Position numbers and translations under genes: made by a program. From contig NZ_CABJDN010000005.1 in assembly GCF_902364365.1 (NCBI RefSeq), positions 532,170-596,169 on the forward strand: a stretch of DNA of 64,000 bases, written 5' to 3'. Below the pieces are notes generated by a model that was not told where the DNA came from, made no database searches, and saw nothing but the letters and a program-made list of their open reading frames with translations. Positions 51,043 through 60,845 of the stretch are shown here, in pieces. This DNA comes from Bacteroides intestinalis. Its GTDB lineage: Bacteria; Bacteroidota; Bacteroidia; Bacteroidales; Bacteroidaceae. Every line of letters starts with the position of its first letter. The first letter of the stretch is position 1.

Positions 51043-52209
51043 TTAATTTAATCTTTCAAAAATAGCCTCCCATTGATCTGCAATGGTAGTTATATCAAAA
51101 CGGCGTACCGACTGCATACATGCTTGTGACATTCTGTTACGCAAGCTCTCATCACTCATTAATGTTTCCAACGCACGGGCAAACCTAGCCGATGAGAAAG
51201 GAGGTACCAATAATCCAGTCTTACCATCATCTATAATGTCAGTTACGGCTGCATAAGAATTGAAAACCACAGGTATTGTACCAAAGGTCATAGCTTCCGT
51301 CAAGACCATTCCCCAACCTTCCGCATCACTTGTTAGGCATATAATACTGGCATCCTTATAGTACTGCTCCGGATCTTGATAACCCGCAAACACCACTCTT
51401 TCCTGTTTCGCAAACTTGCATTCAAGTTCTTTCTTTATCGGTCCATCTCCCACAAATATTAATTCCCAATCCGGAAATTTCTTATATAATCGCTTCCAGA
51501 TGCCAACTAAGCGATCTACTCGTTTCAGATGCCATGCAATTCGTCCCACATAAAGTATTTGTTTCCTTTTTGCATAACCCGTCAATTGTTGGGGACGATA
51601 TGTATTCGGGTCAGGTATCGCTATTAATTTATCTAAAGAATTCGGATATATTCTTTTTAATTCCGGAATGAATTTGGACGAAAGCAAACACACTAAATCT
51701 GAATAAGCAAAGCTATCTTCATAACCTCTTTTTAACATTTGCCAATAATCACGCTTTATTTTAGGTACCTTTATTATGCGAGCTATTCTTTTAATCTTCT
51801 CAATAAATGTATCATTCCTTAACCGCATCGTAAGCTTCCACAAATAATCATATACAAGAAGCGGATTTCCGTGCATTACTGATATGGTATGAACAGTTTT
51901 CAGTTCAGTAGAAAAGCTACAGATTGCATGATAAGCCAAAAGATCTTGGTTAATCACTATTTCAATGCGGTTCTCGATTAAGAAATCATGATAAAATTTA
52001 CCATTTCGTTCCACGTCTTCTTGAGGAAAAGGGAAAAAAGAAAGTGGTGCTGGGTATGGATAATCCAATAAAGTCTCATCTCTAATTGTATGTAAAAAGA
52101 ATACATTATGCCCTCTCTTTAAAAATTCCCGACTGAGAAGATCACTTACTCTCTCAATTCCTCCATGATGGGGATGAAACATTCTCAAATATAAAAATAA
52201 TATATTCAT
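51043..52209 (-). CDS. Family 4 glycosyltransferase
   Basis: GT4 hallmarks: FHPHHGGIERVSDLLSREFLKRGHNV at the N-terminus, ILYVGRIAWHLKRVDRLVGIW at the start of the donor lobe, and SDAEGWGMVLTEAMTFGTIPVV with the E-x7-E motif. It converges on the flippase gene with seven bases between stops and is the last gene of a leftward set of three. The sugar is unknown. Confidence 0.87.
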   Translation of the reverse strand: MNILFLYLRMFHPHHGGIERVSDLLSREFLKRGHNVFFLHTIRDETLLDYPYPAPLSFFPFPQEDVERNGKFYHDFLIENRIEIVINQDLLAYHAICSFSTELKTVHTISVMHGNPLLVYDYLWKLTMRLRNDTFIEKIKRIARIIKVPKIKRDYWQMLKRGYEDSFAYSDLVCLLSSKFIPELKRIYPNSLDKLIAIPDPNTYRPQQLTGYAKRKQILYVGRIAWHLKRVDRLVGIWKRLYKKFPDWELIFVGDGPIKKELECKFAKQERVVFAGYQDPEQYYKDASIICLTSDAEGWGMVLTEAMTFGTIPVVFNSYAAVTDIIDDGKTGLLVPPFSSARFARALETLMSDESLRNRMSQACMQSVRRFDITTIADQWEAIFERLN

Positions 52210-52218
52210 TTCGTTTTA

Positions 52219-53259
52219 TTATTCACTACCAAACATCCTTTTAAACTTCATATACAATAAAAAACGCATCCAGCCATCAAAGGCAGTTACCCCCACGTAG
52301 GAAAGTAAGAATTTACCAATAATGTCCACTTTATATTGAGGACTAAAATAGTTCTTAATCCACTTCTTGTTAGATGAAAGCAACTCACGCAAAAAGCATA
52401 GCCGATCTTTTCGGGTATAACGATTCTCGACTTTATAGATTGCCAATATAACTCTATGAAAAAATGCAGTCAGTGACCTCCAAACCTTATTCAATTCTCG
52501 TTGATTCAAAGCATACTTTTTCTTATAAAAATATACTCGATCTAAATAATTAACAAATGCAGCATATTCACTTCGAAAATCGCTACTATATGTAGATAAG
52601 GAATTTAGAGAATATCCAACTCGATAAATATAATCTGAATTATCACGAATAAATAAAAATTTTGAATAGAGTAAATAATCAAGCATAAAAAACATATCTT
52701 CAAAACATGATATAGAAGGAATAAACTGTATATTCCATTTTTGAATAAGCCGATTATCATACAATTTTGAACATGTATACTTAATATTTTGTTCCAGCAG
52801 TTCAGTCAGCACACGATAATAATCTGATGGGAATATATTCAACTCAGGAACATGAACTATTTGAGTGCTACCATCAGGCAACAGTTTACTAAATCCCCCC
52901 ACTACCATTCCTTGGCTACTACTATCAATCGGTAACATATCACTCAAATTCTTCAAATAATCAGGAGTAACATAATCATCTGAATCTATAAAAGTAATAT
53001 AAGTACCTTTTGCATAATATAAACCAACATTTCGAGCACTACTTACTCCGGCATTCTGTTGATGATAAGTTCTTATTCGCCCATCTTTCTCCACATATTT
53101 ATCACAGATATCACCACTACGATCAAGGCTACCATCATCTATTAGTAACACCTCAAAATCAGTAAATGTCTGCTCTAAAATGCTATCTAAACATTGGGAC
53201 AGATACTTTTCAACGTTATAAACAGGAACGATGATAGAAATTACAGGATTATTATTCAT
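52219..53259 (-). CDS. Family 2 glycosyltransferase
   Basis: ISIIVPVYNVEKYLSQCLDSIL, FEVLLIDDGSLDRSGDI, QQNAGVSSARNVGLYYAKG and TFIDSDDYVTPDY give an unmistakable GT2 core. The C-terminal 150 residues are helical and basic, ending in a short hydrophobic stretch. It follows the membrane glycosyltransferase gene by 21 bases on the same strand. AT-rich codon use resembles that of the gene at 13767-14753. Confidence 0.87.
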   Translation of the reverse strand: MNNNPVISIIVPVYNVEKYLSQCLDSILEQTFTDFEVLLIDDGSLDRSGDICDKYVEKDGRIRTYHQQNAGVSSARNVGLYYAKGTYITFIDSDDYVTPDYLKNLSDMLPIDSSSQGMVVGGFSKLLPDGSTQIVHVPELNIFPSDYYRVLTELLEQNIKYTCSKLYDNRLIQKWNIQFIPSISCFEDMFFMLDYLLYSKFLFIRDNSDYIYRVGYSLNSLSTYSSDFRSEYAAFVNYLDRVYFYKKKYALNQRELNKVWRSLTAFFHRVILAIYKVENRYTRKDRLCFLRELLSSNKKWIKNYFSPQYKVDIIGKFLLSYVGVTAFDGWMRFLLYMKFKRMFGSE

Positions 53260-53280
53260 AACATTTGCTTAATTAAGATT

Positions 53281-54483
53281 TCACTCCTCTATTCCATGTT
53301 CTGTATGAATAAATCTTTTATTCGCCTCTTTCAGACGGAATAAATTAGCAAACATCAATAAAAATGAATATGGAATAAAGCATATCGCTTTAACCAAGCG
53401 CCATTGCCAGAAACGACGAGGTATTGCTGCTATCAACGCAAGCAGTAATAGCCCTAAAATTACCCACCATTTATAGGCCAATGAAGGAAACCATATAGAA
53501 GAACATACGGAAAAAATAAATGTAAATCCTAACAATAACACCCGTGAAAGTGCTGCCTGTTGGAATAGTTTGTCACAAAAATCCCATTTACGATGACGAA
53601 TAGCAGGTAATAAATGATGCACAAATTCGCCCAGACTATAGTATTGCGCCGACAGCCAGCGACGGCGCTGTTGATAAAAGTTTTTTGCCTTCTGTATTTT
53701 TTCATCCAGTACATACGTATCAGGCAAGTAATGAAAGAAAACACGGTGATAAAGCAACTTCATTTCTAAAACTCGGTCAAAACCTCCAACCGAAGTATTA
53801 CTCATCATTGCTTTATAGAATAGTGAATATTCAAACGCCATGCCGGAACCAATCAAAGCTGCCGACATGCCTAAATTCACATGTCCTAAACGGAATATAG
53901 AATTATTTATTTCTTCACTGATAGCATCCAAATAGGCCATATTGGTATTCAAGTTCTTTGCAACGCGATGCGTTTGAACCACCTGCACTTTGGAATCAGC
54001 AAAAGCATTATTTAATTCCACAAGATAAGAAGAATTGATTATATTATCAGCATCTATTATCAAAGCAATATCGTAGGAATCCTTACCCAAATATTCAAGA
54101 GCAGCTTTCAGCGATTTTGTATTCGTACTTTTCTCGAAATCTACCTGAAGCAGTTTTATAGGCAATACACGCAGTTTCTCATTCGTAGAAGGTTGCATGT
54201 GATCCGAAATCACTACCACATCATATCTGTCACTTGGATAATCTTGTGCCAAACAAGCTTGCACCGTATCCATAATAACAGCATCTTCCCGATACGCCGC
54301 AATCAATAATGCAATCCGTTTATATTCCTTCGCCGGAGCCATTTTAACTGGTCTACGGCGAAGTGATGCTAAGCTATAAACTAATAAATACAATATGTTT
54401 ATCGCAAACAATACATATAAAACCCAATCGAGTATAAGCAGTATCTGTTCCAAAATTAATTTTTTATGTAGATGATGCCACAA
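53281..54483 (-). CDS. Membrane-bound family 2 glycosyltransferase, paralogue of the 9376 gene
   Basis: An N-terminal membrane helix (ILDWVLYVLFAINILYLLVY), a GT2 core (RIALLIAAYREDAVIMDTVQ, DIALIIDADNIIN) and two C-terminal membrane regions are visible. It includes QQRRRWLSAQY, the Q-x-x-R-W motif of processive GT2 enzymes, and shares SEEINNSIFRLGHVNLGMSA with the protein at 9376-10629. The longest frame begins at a TTG (54483) that lies inside the probable -7 box, so the true start is more likely the TTG at 54453 (reading EQILLILDW). It is the first gene of a leftward three-gene set. Confidence 0.78.
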   Translation of the reverse strand: MWHHLHKKLILEQILLILDWVLYVLFAINILYLLVYSLASLRRRPVKMAPAKEYKRIALLIAAYREDAVIMDTVQACLAQDYPSDRYDVVVISDHMQPSTNEKLRVLPIKLLQVDFEKSTNTKSLKAALEYLGKDSYDIALIIDADNIINSSYLVELNNAFADSKVQVVQTHRVAKNLNTNMAYLDAISEEINNSIFRLGHVNLGMSAALIGSGMAFEYSLFYKAMMSNTSVGGFDRVLEMKLLYHRVFFHYLPDTYVLDEKIQKAKNFYQQRRRWLSAQYYSLGEFVHHLLPAIRHRKWDFCDKLFQQAALSRVLLLGFTFIFSVCSSIWFPSLAYKWWVILGLLLLALIAAIPRRFWQWRLVKAICFIPYSFLLMFANLFRLKEANKRFIHTEHGIEE

Positions 54484-54488
54484 ATATA
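54481..54488 (-). promoter_or_regulatory. Candidate promoter of the leftward glycosyltransferase set
   Basis: TATATTTG on the minus strand matches the -7 consensus and overlaps the first possible start codon of the downstream gene, which argues for a start further inside. No clear -33 box was found. Confidence 0.5.
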
Positions 54489-54962
54489 CAAAGAATGACT
54501 GGAATAATCATCATTTCTAAAAAAAAGAAAATGTCCTATATTTCATTTCAGGACACAAAAAAACGAGCAAGCTCTCACGAACCTCTCGCCTCTGTAAGAA
54601 AAGCCTTAGAGGCTTTTCTTTTAAACTTCATCATTGTTACCTAAAAATCAATCTTCTTTTTACCCAAAATAAATTTCTAATTACCTATAAAAATAAACTT
54701 TTTTCTTTTACCTTTATACCTAATTACCTATTTTTTTAATCCAAATTTTAGCCTATGAAAAAACTATTAACTAAATCTTTTTACCCTAACTAATCCTTTA
54801 TTGAAAACTAAAAACTAATTTATTTAAAAGTCAAAATCATGAGCAGTTTCCCAACTGCGATACAAAGGTATGAAAAAATTCCGTGTACGCAAACAGCCAC
54901 ACGAAAAAACGTGTGTTTTATAACATCTTTTTAAGTTTATCCAGCTTTGTTTACGGTTACAG
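54489..54962. other. AT-rich intergenic region with terminators
   Basis: A stem AAAAGCCT / AGGCTTTT (54599-54606 with 54610-54617) can end the leftward cytochrome gene, and TGTCCT / AGGACA arms (near 54534-54556) lie beside it. Between 54640 and 54800 the sequence is extremely AT rich with a repeated CTAATTACCTA (54677 and 54720). A 12-codon frame MKKLLTKSFYPN at 54755 looks like the start of a lost lipoprotein gene. No real gene is seen. Confidence 0.5.
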
Positions 54963-56066
54963 TTAGTTTTGAACGCCTTTAAAATCATCTGTTAACGTTT
55001 TCATGAATGCTACAAGGTCGGCTTCTTCTTCAGGAGTTAAACCAAGGTTTCCCAACTCATCACGATTGACTGTGGCAGGACACTCGGCAGGAGGAAATTC
55101 ATCACTCACATCACGTACATTATAGAAGTGAACGATTTCTTCAAGAGTTTTGAAATAGCCATTATGTCCATAAGGAGCGGTCAAGGCAATATTGCGCAAA
55201 GTAGGGACACGGAATTTGCCATTTTCTTCTTCTTTGCCCACAATGGGACCTAATCCCAAGTCAATACTATCCGGAGTAAGAAGAAAATAGTCGGCGGGCA
55301 CACGAAGATGCGGATTTTCCGGATTACGCGGAATGCCAAGATTGTCATAGGTATGATCGGTAAAAAGAACACGTCCGGCACGCTCATCTTTATCCAGGAT
55401 ATGGCATTCAGCACACATTCCCTTATCTTTGAAAAGATCCATGCCGCGTGATTCTGTTTCAGTAAAAACATATTCACCTCTCTCCCAAGCATCATATTTG
55501 GAAGAAAAAGAATTCACTTCTTTGGATTGCTGGTAAATGGAAAGTGCATCTGTTATATGAGCATAAAGAGAATCAACATTGGCAGTTTCACCATAGAGAC
55601 GCACTAATTCAGGATAATACGATGCACGACGCACCTTTTTCACAACAGAACTCCTATCTGGGTTTCCCATCTCTACAGGATTAAGAAACGGTTCACCTGC
55701 CTGATGCTGCAATGAAGGGGAACGTCCATCCCAAAAGAGCCCACCTACATAAGTTTCCTCCTCATCATCAAAATAGAGCGAGGGAACATACATAGAATAG
55801 CAGATAGTCATGGAATTACGCTGGGAATAAAGACCACGGACAGCACCTTCGGATACAATGCGGGAATCACGGTCTGCAAATCCTTTATCGGCTGTATGGC
55901 AAGTTGCGCAAGATTGTCCTGCAGGCTCAGATAGCTGGGTATCTTGAAAAATGAGTTTACCTAAAGCCTCCTTCCGGGTTCGAAGTGAAGAAGAATGATT
56001 ACAGGAGATGAATCCTCCAATTACTCCGCTACAAAATAAGATAGAAAATAGTGTTTGCAATTTCAT
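54963..56066 (-). CDS. Di-haem cytochrome c peroxidase (MauG/CcpA family) lipoprotein
   Basis: The signal sequence ends in a lipobox (GVIGGFISC). Two haem-binding motifs are present, CATCH (in GQSCATCHTADKGFADRD) and CAECH (in DKGMCAECHILDKD), the order of bacterial di-haem peroxidases. FRVPTLRNIALTAPYGHNGYF is typical of the C-terminal domain. The 367 residues match the family. It would act in the periplasm or at the membrane, reducing hydrogen peroxide or modifying a partner protein. It is followed leftward by a terminator and preceded by the LruC gene with a terminator between, so it has its own transcript. Confidence 0.88.
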   Translation of the reverse strand: MKLQTLFSILFCSGVIGGFISCNHSSSLRTRKEALGKLIFQDTQLSEPAGQSCATCHTADKGFADRDSRIVSEGAVRGLYSQRNSMTICYSMYVPSLYFDDEEETYVGGLFWDGRSPSLQHQAGEPFLNPVEMGNPDRSSVVKKVRRASYYPELVRLYGETANVDSLYAHITDALSIYQQSKEVNSFSSKYDAWERGEYVFTETESRGMDLFKDKGMCAECHILDKDERAGRVLFTDHTYDNLGIPRNPENPHLRVPADYFLLTPDSIDLGLGPIVGKEEENGKFRVPTLRNIALTAPYGHNGYFKTLEEIVHFYNVRDVSDEFPPAECPATVNRDELGNLGLTPEEEADLVAFMKTLTDDFKGVQN

Positions 56067-56114
56067 ACAATAGTGTTTTTCTGTTATTCATCATTGACAA
56101 GACAAAAGTATAAA

Positions 56115-56158
56115 AAAAAGAGTTTTATCTATGGCAAAACATAGATAAAACTCTTTTT
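56115..56158. terminator. Strong bidirectional terminator between LruC and cytochrome genes
   Basis: A perfect 19-bp stem (AAAAAGAGTTTTATCTATG / complement) around GCAAAA, flanked by A- and T-runs, active in either direction. Confidence 0.9.
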
Positions 56159-56176
56159 ACTTAAAGAAGCTATTAT

Positions 56177-58108
56177 TTACTTCTTATTCTTGTACCAATT
56201 CGTATTTGATGTACCTTTTGATTTTACCCACTCAATAAAATCAGGATAGGTATCATATATCTTCACACCTTCTGTAGGAATACTAAAATTGAGAATAGGA
56301 AGATTAATAGCAAACGGCATGATATCTACTTCTTCTCCATAACGGGTGATATAATAAATGCCTGCATCGACATTCGACATATCATCACTCGTATTGAAAA
56401 GTGACTTATCAGCTTTATCCGTAGGTGCGTAATTTACCAGATGCACTTCCCTGCTTCTACCATTAACAAATATGAAAGGATTATAAGGAGGTGTCACTTG
56501 GCTCAACTCCACATCTGCCAATTCAATGGTAACAGTAAACTTCTGATTTAAAACACTCTTAATATTATCAAACAAGATAACAGTAGGATGCGATTGATCT
56601 GTCTCTATTTTCCAACCGTCAGGACCTGAAACTTCGATACTTCTTACTCGGTCGGGTGTAAGATTATGGAGTTGGTATCCAAAACCACAAATGTGTGTAC
56701 CTCCACTATGGAGGGGAGTAAACTCATCTACAATCTTATATATTTTGCTGCTTACAACATTCCGGTAAAGAGTAGATTGATAAGTCATCATCACATCATT
56801 CATATCATAATCTTTTTGCGCCGGCCATTGGTCTTCGTAAGCTAAAGTTCCCTTATAGGTAGTGGTAACATTGCTGGGAGGATCTACCGGAGGTAATTCC
56901 GGACCACCCGGATCAATAGCATTTGCTTCTGCAATCTTCAGATAGAAGGTGGCATCACAATAATCAAAATCTACATTATCCTCAAAGCCGATAGCTACAA
57001 TCTGATCCGTACCTCCATCACGCAAAGCTACTACCCGCTGTGAATTATCATAATTCATAGTACTATATGAATAACGAATTCCAATACCTTTCAAAATATC
57101 ACCAGATTTAAATGCATTTGCCTGCAAAGACCACCCAACAGTAACACCAGCAGGAAATTTATCCTCAAATTTCTGCTCAGCCTCATTCCAATATTTAAGT
57201 TTCACCTCATGTCCACACAGCAATGATCCTAAACGTTCTCCCGTATTTTTGTCAGTTTTAGAAATAGGAGAAGCATTGGGGAATGCAAGCACTTTTTGAA
57301 CTGTTTCCGGAGTAGGAACAGTTCCTGATTTATAAGTGAAATATCCTACTGTATTATTAAAACTGGCACTACTTGCAACAAAAACAAGGCTCAGCTCTGT
57401 ATCTTTGATTATTTTAATTTCAGAAGTAGTATTATTATTAAGCCAGTCAGGATGTAAATCTTTAATTTGTTTTCCACTGATATTACTATATGTACTCCGA
57501 ATACTATATAAGATTTCTGCCGGTGGCGCACTCAAAGCAGCCTCCATATTATTGGGCATACCGTATCCATCCCAGTCTACACCAGGCATAAGCATCCAAT
57601 CATCCAAATAATTATGGCCACCAGTCGTTGTGCCCCTTGTCTTGGTTTGCAGCGATGCAATGTACGCGCTCTGATTATAGTTTATCTCACCATTAGAAAT
57701 AGTCAACTTAACCGGTGAAATAGCACCTAAATAATCAGTGTAAAGCCATACTTCCGTAATGTCTGAAGGGATTTCAACCGTACCTGAATATCGTCCTTTC
57801 TTGTCAGTAGGAGCCGAATAAACAGGAGACAGTGATTCATCTTTTATCCATGAATCATTTTCTTCCTTCATAGGGTCTTGACTATAAAGGTCAAAAGTGA
57901 TATAATAATCACTTGTAAACCCGTAGTCCACATTTACTTTTACCTGCTGCATCATGCTGAAGTCAAAAACTTCCGAAGGCTTGAGAGGGGTGTTCTTACC
58001 GGTCTCCTCTCCTCCTCCCTGATACACATCTCTATCCGTGCAGCTACCCAGTAGAAGCATTGACATAAGGGACAGGAACACAATCTGTTTCATCTTTCGT
58101 TGTTTCAT
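56177..58108 (-). CDS. LruC-domain lipoprotein
   Basis: An intact lipoprotein leader (MSMLLLGSC lipobox) opens this 643-residue protein. Residues 60-130 match the second domain of the gene at 342 (VNVDYGFTSDYYITFDLYSQDP; ITEVWLYTDYLGA). The C-terminal 210 residues carry the LruC signature with EDQWPAQKDYDMNDVMMTYQ and end GTSNTNWYKNKK. It is a surface or periplasmic protein of unknown ligand; the acidic EDxWP-DxDxND motif suggests a metal site, which is inference. It shows what the frameshifted paralogue near the left edge should look like at its start. Confidence 0.85.
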   Translation of the reverse strand: MKQRKMKQIVFLSLMSMLLLGSCTDRDVYQGGGEETGKNTPLKPSEVFDFSMMQQVKVNVDYGFTSDYYITFDLYSQDPMKEENDSWIKDESLSPVYSAPTDKKGRYSGTVEIPSDITEVWLYTDYLGAISPVKLTISNGEINYNQSAYIASLQTKTRGTTTGGHNYLDDWMLMPGVDWDGYGMPNNMEAALSAPPAEILYSIRSTYSNISGKQIKDLHPDWLNNNTTSEIKIIKDTELSLVFVASSASFNNTVGYFTYKSGTVPTPETVQKVLAFPNASPISKTDKNTGERLGSLLCGHEVKLKYWNEAEQKFEDKFPAGVTVGWSLQANAFKSGDILKGIGIRYSYSTMNYDNSQRVVALRDGGTDQIVAIGFEDNVDFDYCDATFYLKIAEANAIDPGGPELPPVDPPSNVTTTYKGTLAYEDQWPAQKDYDMNDVMMTYQSTLYRNVVSSKIYKIVDEFTPLHSGGTHICGFGYQLHNLTPDRVRSIEVSGPDGWKIETDQSHPTVILFDNIKSVLNQKFTVTIELADVELSQVTPPYNPFIFVNGRSREVHLVNYAPTDKADKSLFNTSDDMSNVDAGIYYITRYGEEVDIMPFAINLPILNFSIPTEGVKIYDTYPDFIEWVKSKGTSNTNWYKNKK

Positions 58109-58154
58109 ACCTATATATATTAGTAGTATAATTCGACAAACTCTTATCTGGCTA

Positions 58155-58186
58155 CAAATATAAATACAAATAACAAGATATACAAG
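58155..58186 (-). promoter_or_regulatory. Promoter of the LruC lipoprotein gene
   Basis: Minus strand TATATTTG (complement of 58155-58162) with CTTG about 20 bases upstream (complement of 58183-58186). It lies 47 bases before the ATG. The stretch 58190-58354 is AT rich and shows nothing else. Confidence 0.5.
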
Positions 58187-58354
58187 TTTTAGTTCAAATA
58201 AAAAAGTAACATATACAACTTATAGAAAAATGCGCAGCACAAAATATACAAGTTTATTAGCAAGAAGAATGATTTAATGAGAGTTTCCCGAATAAAGGCT
58301 ATAAAACCTGATAAATTCTAAAAAATAGCTTGTCGAAAAAAAACTATATATTAT

Positions 58355-58402
58355 AAAAAAACAAACCATTGGAGTAGCAACAATCTGCCAACTCCAACGG
58401 TT
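58355..58402 (-). terminator. Terminator of the KDG operon
   Basis: On the minus strand AACCGTTGGAGT and ACTCCAATGGTT arms (58391-58402 with 58364-58375) are followed by a T-run (complement of 58355-58360). It ends leftward transcription from the aldolase gene. Confidence 0.8.
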
Positions 58403-58435
58403 GTCCCCTTTAAACACCTTTAAACAAAATGGAAT

Positions 58436-58524
58436 TCATTTACAATATACAATGTACAATGTACAATTTTACTATGCAGATTATAGCGCAGCCTAAATTG
58501 TAAATTGTAAATTGTAAATTGTAC
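58436..58524. repeat. Small inverted-repeat element, empty short copy (A)
   Basis: The left arm is built of TACAATATACAATGTACAAT units and the right arm of AAATTGTAAATTGTAAATT units, around a centre with CTATGCAGAT. It directly abuts the end of the aldolase gene. Related copies occur at 59201-59675 and 60938-61075. Confidence 0.7.
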
Positions 58525-59193
58525 TTATTTTCTTGCTTCTGCTATATAAGCCAGCGCTTCTTTACATTTTTCAGTAACATAAGCCCAATCTTCCGCAGCA
58601 ACTTTATCGTTCGGGAAGAGTTTTGAGCCCATACCTACGCAGAATACACCTGCTTTAATCCAGGAAGTCAAGTTTTCCTGAGTAGGTTCTACTCCACCGG
58701 TCACCATCAGTTTAGACCAAGGCATCGGAGCCAGCAAACCTTTTACAAGTTTTGCTCCGAGAACATCACCCGGGAATATCTTGCAGAGATCGCAGCCTGC
58801 TTCTTGTGCAAAGCCAACTTCCGACACACTTCCGCATCCCGGAGTGTAAGCCACCAGACGACGATTGCAAATCTTAGCGATTTCAGGATTGAACAACGGA
58901 CCTACGACAAAGTTAGCACCCAATTGTAAATAAAGGGCAGCCGTTGCAGGATCTACAATAGAGCCCACACCCATTGCCATTTCAGGACATTCCTTTGCTG
59001 CAAACTTCACAACTTCTGCAAATACTTCATGAGCAAAGTCGCCACGATTGGTAAATTCGAATGCACGAACACCACCTTCATAACAAGCTTTCACTACTTT
59101 TTTTGCAACTTCTGCATCTTTATGGTAAAATACAGGAACCATGCCGGTTGAACCAATTTTGTTCAGCACAGCTATTTTATCAAACTTTGCCAT
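58525..59193 (-). CDS. eda: KDPG/KHG aldolase
   Basis: The 222-residue TIM-barrel aldolase has the catalytic lysine region [17 protein letters not shown], the phosphate-binding [14 protein letters not shown], the FEFTNRG strand and [16 protein letters not shown]. It cleaves 2-keto-3-deoxy-6-phosphogluconate to pyruvate and glyceraldehyde 3-phosphate, the last step after the kinase encoded at 59680. The two genes are read in the same direction, separated only by an inserted repeat element with a four-helix-bundle gene. Regulation is probably by the divergent LacI-type protein. Confidence 0.92.
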   Translation of the reverse strand: MAKFDKIAVLNKIGSTGMVPVFYHKDAEVAKKVVKACYEGGVRAFEFTNRGDFAHEVFAEVVKFAAKECPEMAMGVGSIVDPATAALYLQLGANFVVGPLFNPEIAKICNRRLVAYTPGCGSVSEVGFAQEAGCDLCKIFPGDVLGAKLVKGLLAPMPWSKLMVTGGVEPTQENLTSWIKAGVFCVGMGSKLFPNDKVAAEDWAYVTEKCKEALAYIAEARK

Positions 59194-59200
59194 TTTATGA

Positions 59201-59675
59201 TTTACAATTTACAATGTACAATGTACAATTTAACCATGCGGACATTATACAGAGACATCTGTTATTATTACTTTATTTCTATATTCTGCTTATTGCGCAT
59301 AGTGATTATAGACTTTACAATTATGCTAACCAGCTCCTTATTTTCATGATGCAAATCTTGCAGCAATTCGGGTTTCACAAGTTCAAGTTCCATTATCAGT
59401 TCCAACCAATATGCAGTTTCATCAAGTTCTTCTTCTACCATTTTCAATTTATTCAGAAAATCCTTATCAGACTTTCCAATGCAAGCGGCTCTATAGTTTG
59501 CTCCGGGGGAAGTTCCTGAACGAACTACTTGGTTTCCGATAGCTCTTCCTGCCGGAGTATTAGGAAGTTTATCTACCAACTTTATAACTCGTACCGCAAA
59601 TACCTTTAAGCGGTTTTTCATCTCCTCTCTCGTCATTTGCCGCTATTTGTACATTGTAAATGGTAAATTGTACAT
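59201..59675 (-). mobile_element. Inverted-repeat element carrying a four-helix-bundle gene (B-C)
   Basis: The left arm has TTTACAATTTACAATGTACA-type repeats (59201-59231) followed by CCATGCGGAC. The right arm is the inverse type, GTACATTGTAAATGGTAAAT (59649-59668). Between them is one gene. The same arms, with little or nothing inside, occur at 58436-58524 and 60938-61075. This suggests that a small mobile element inserted between the aldolase and kinase genes. Confidence 0.6.
59268..59636 (-). CDS. Four-helix-bundle protein (S23/IVP, Avd-like family)
   Basis: The 122 residues show the family pattern: FAVRVIKLVDKLPNTPAGRAIGNQVVRSGTS, GANYRAACIGKSDKDFLNKL, EEELDETAYWLELIME. These proteins were first known from intervening sequences in 23S rRNA genes and are related in fold to the Avd protein of diversity-generating retroelements. 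Its function is unknown. It is read in the direction of the KDG genes but has nothing to do with the pathway. It lies between inverted repeats, so it was probably brought in by them. Confidence 0.85.
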   Translation of the reverse strand: MTREEMKNRLKVFAVRVIKLVDKLPNTPAGRAIGNQVVRSGTSPGANYRAACIGKSDKDFLNKLKMVEEELDETAYWLELIMELELVKPELLQDLHHENKELVSIIVKSIITMRNKQNIEIK

Positions 59676-59679
59676 GAAA

Positions 59680-60705
59680 TTAGCGTTGAACACGTCCACT
59701 TGCATCACCACCAGCCAGTGATTCAACTTCTTCTACAGATACCAGGTTAAAGTCACCATTGATAGTATGCTTCAATGCAGAAGCGGCTACTGCAAATTCA
59801 AGAGCGGCACCCTGATTGGGTTTCGTCAGCAAACCGTGGATGATACCACCAGAGAAAGAGTCACCACCACCTACACGGTCGATAATCGGGTTGATATCAT
59901 AACGCTTGGATTCGTAGAATTCTTCACCGTTATAAATCATTGCCTTCCAGCCATTGTGACTTGCAGAGAATGATTCACGCAAAGTAGAGATTACATATTT
60001 AAAGCCGAATTCTTTAGCCATTGCCTTGAAAATACCTTTGTATCCTTCAGCATCTGTCTTTCCGCCTTCTACGTCAGCATCGGGTTTAAAGCCTAAGCAG
60101 AGTTCTGCATCTTCTTCATTGCCAATACAAACATCTACGTACTGCATCAAAGGCTTCATGATAGACTGAGCTTTCTCTTTTGTCCAGAGTTTCTTACGGA
60201 AGTTGAGGTCAACAGAAACCGTAACACCGTGACGTTTTGCAGCTTCACAAGCCAATTTGGTAAGTTCGGCAGCTTTATCAGAGATAGCAGGAGTAATACC
60301 TGACCAGTGGAACCAATCGGCACCTTCCATGATAGCATCGAAGTCGAAATCAGCTGCATCAGCTTCAGCGATAGCAGAATGCGCACGGTCGTAGATTACT
60401 TTGCTGGGACGCATGGAAGCACCTGTTTCAAGATAGTAGATACCCACGCGATCGCCGCCACGGGCAATGAAATCTGTTTTTACACCATATTTGCGCAATG
60501 CATTTACAGCAGATTGTCCGATTTCGTGTTTCGGCAATTTAGTCACAAAGTAAGCATCATGTCCGTAATTGGCACAGCTGACAGCAACATTTGCTTCACC
60601 ACCACCATATACTACGTCAAATGAATCAGACTGAACAAAACGAGTGTTTCCCGGAGTGGACAGTCTCAACATGATCTCGCCTAATGTAACGACTTTCTTT
60701 CCCAT
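59680..60705 (-). CDS. kdgK: 2-keto-3-deoxygluconate kinase (PfkB family)
   Basis: The 341-residue ribokinase-type enzyme has the PfkB signatures: GEIMLRLSTPGNTRFVQSD and YGGGEANVAVSCANYG at the N-terminus, DLNFRKKLW, and RVGGGDSFSGGIIHGLL with the catalytic aspartate. It phosphorylates KDG to KDPG for the aldolase encoded downstream. The neighbouring aldolase and altronate dehydratase support KDG over other sugars. It has a promoter in the divergent gap with the LacI-type gene. Confidence 0.9.
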   Translation of the reverse strand: MGKKVVTLGEIMLRLSTPGNTRFVQSDSFDVVYGGGEANVAVSCANYGHDAYFVTKLPKHEIGQSAVNALRKYGVKTDFIARGGDRVGIYYLETGASMRPSKVIYDRAHSAIAEADAADFDFDAIMEGADWFHWSGITPAISDKAAELTKLACEAAKRHGVTVSVDLNFRKKLWTKEKAQSIMKPLMQYVDVCIGNEEDAELCLGFKPDADVEGGKTDAEGYKGIFKAMAKEFGFKYVISTLRESFSASHNGWKAMIYNGEEFYESKRYDINPIIDRVGGGDSFSGGIIHGLLTKPNQGAALEFAVAASALKHTINGDFNLVSVEEVESLAGGDASGRVQR

Positions 60706-60845
60706 AATCTTATTTATTTTTTAATATGTGATTAATTTAGAACTTTCAATTTGTCATTTTAGAGCCAAAAACAGCCTTAATCACCTGATACTATGGAGAG
60801 TAAACTAAAATACGGTTCGTTCTTCATAGTCTTCGTGTGCGGGCA

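Noticed and set aside
54755..54793. Tiny gene beginning MKKLLTKSF
   Set aside because: Looks like the start of a leader peptide but stops after 12 codons and has no recognisable continuation.
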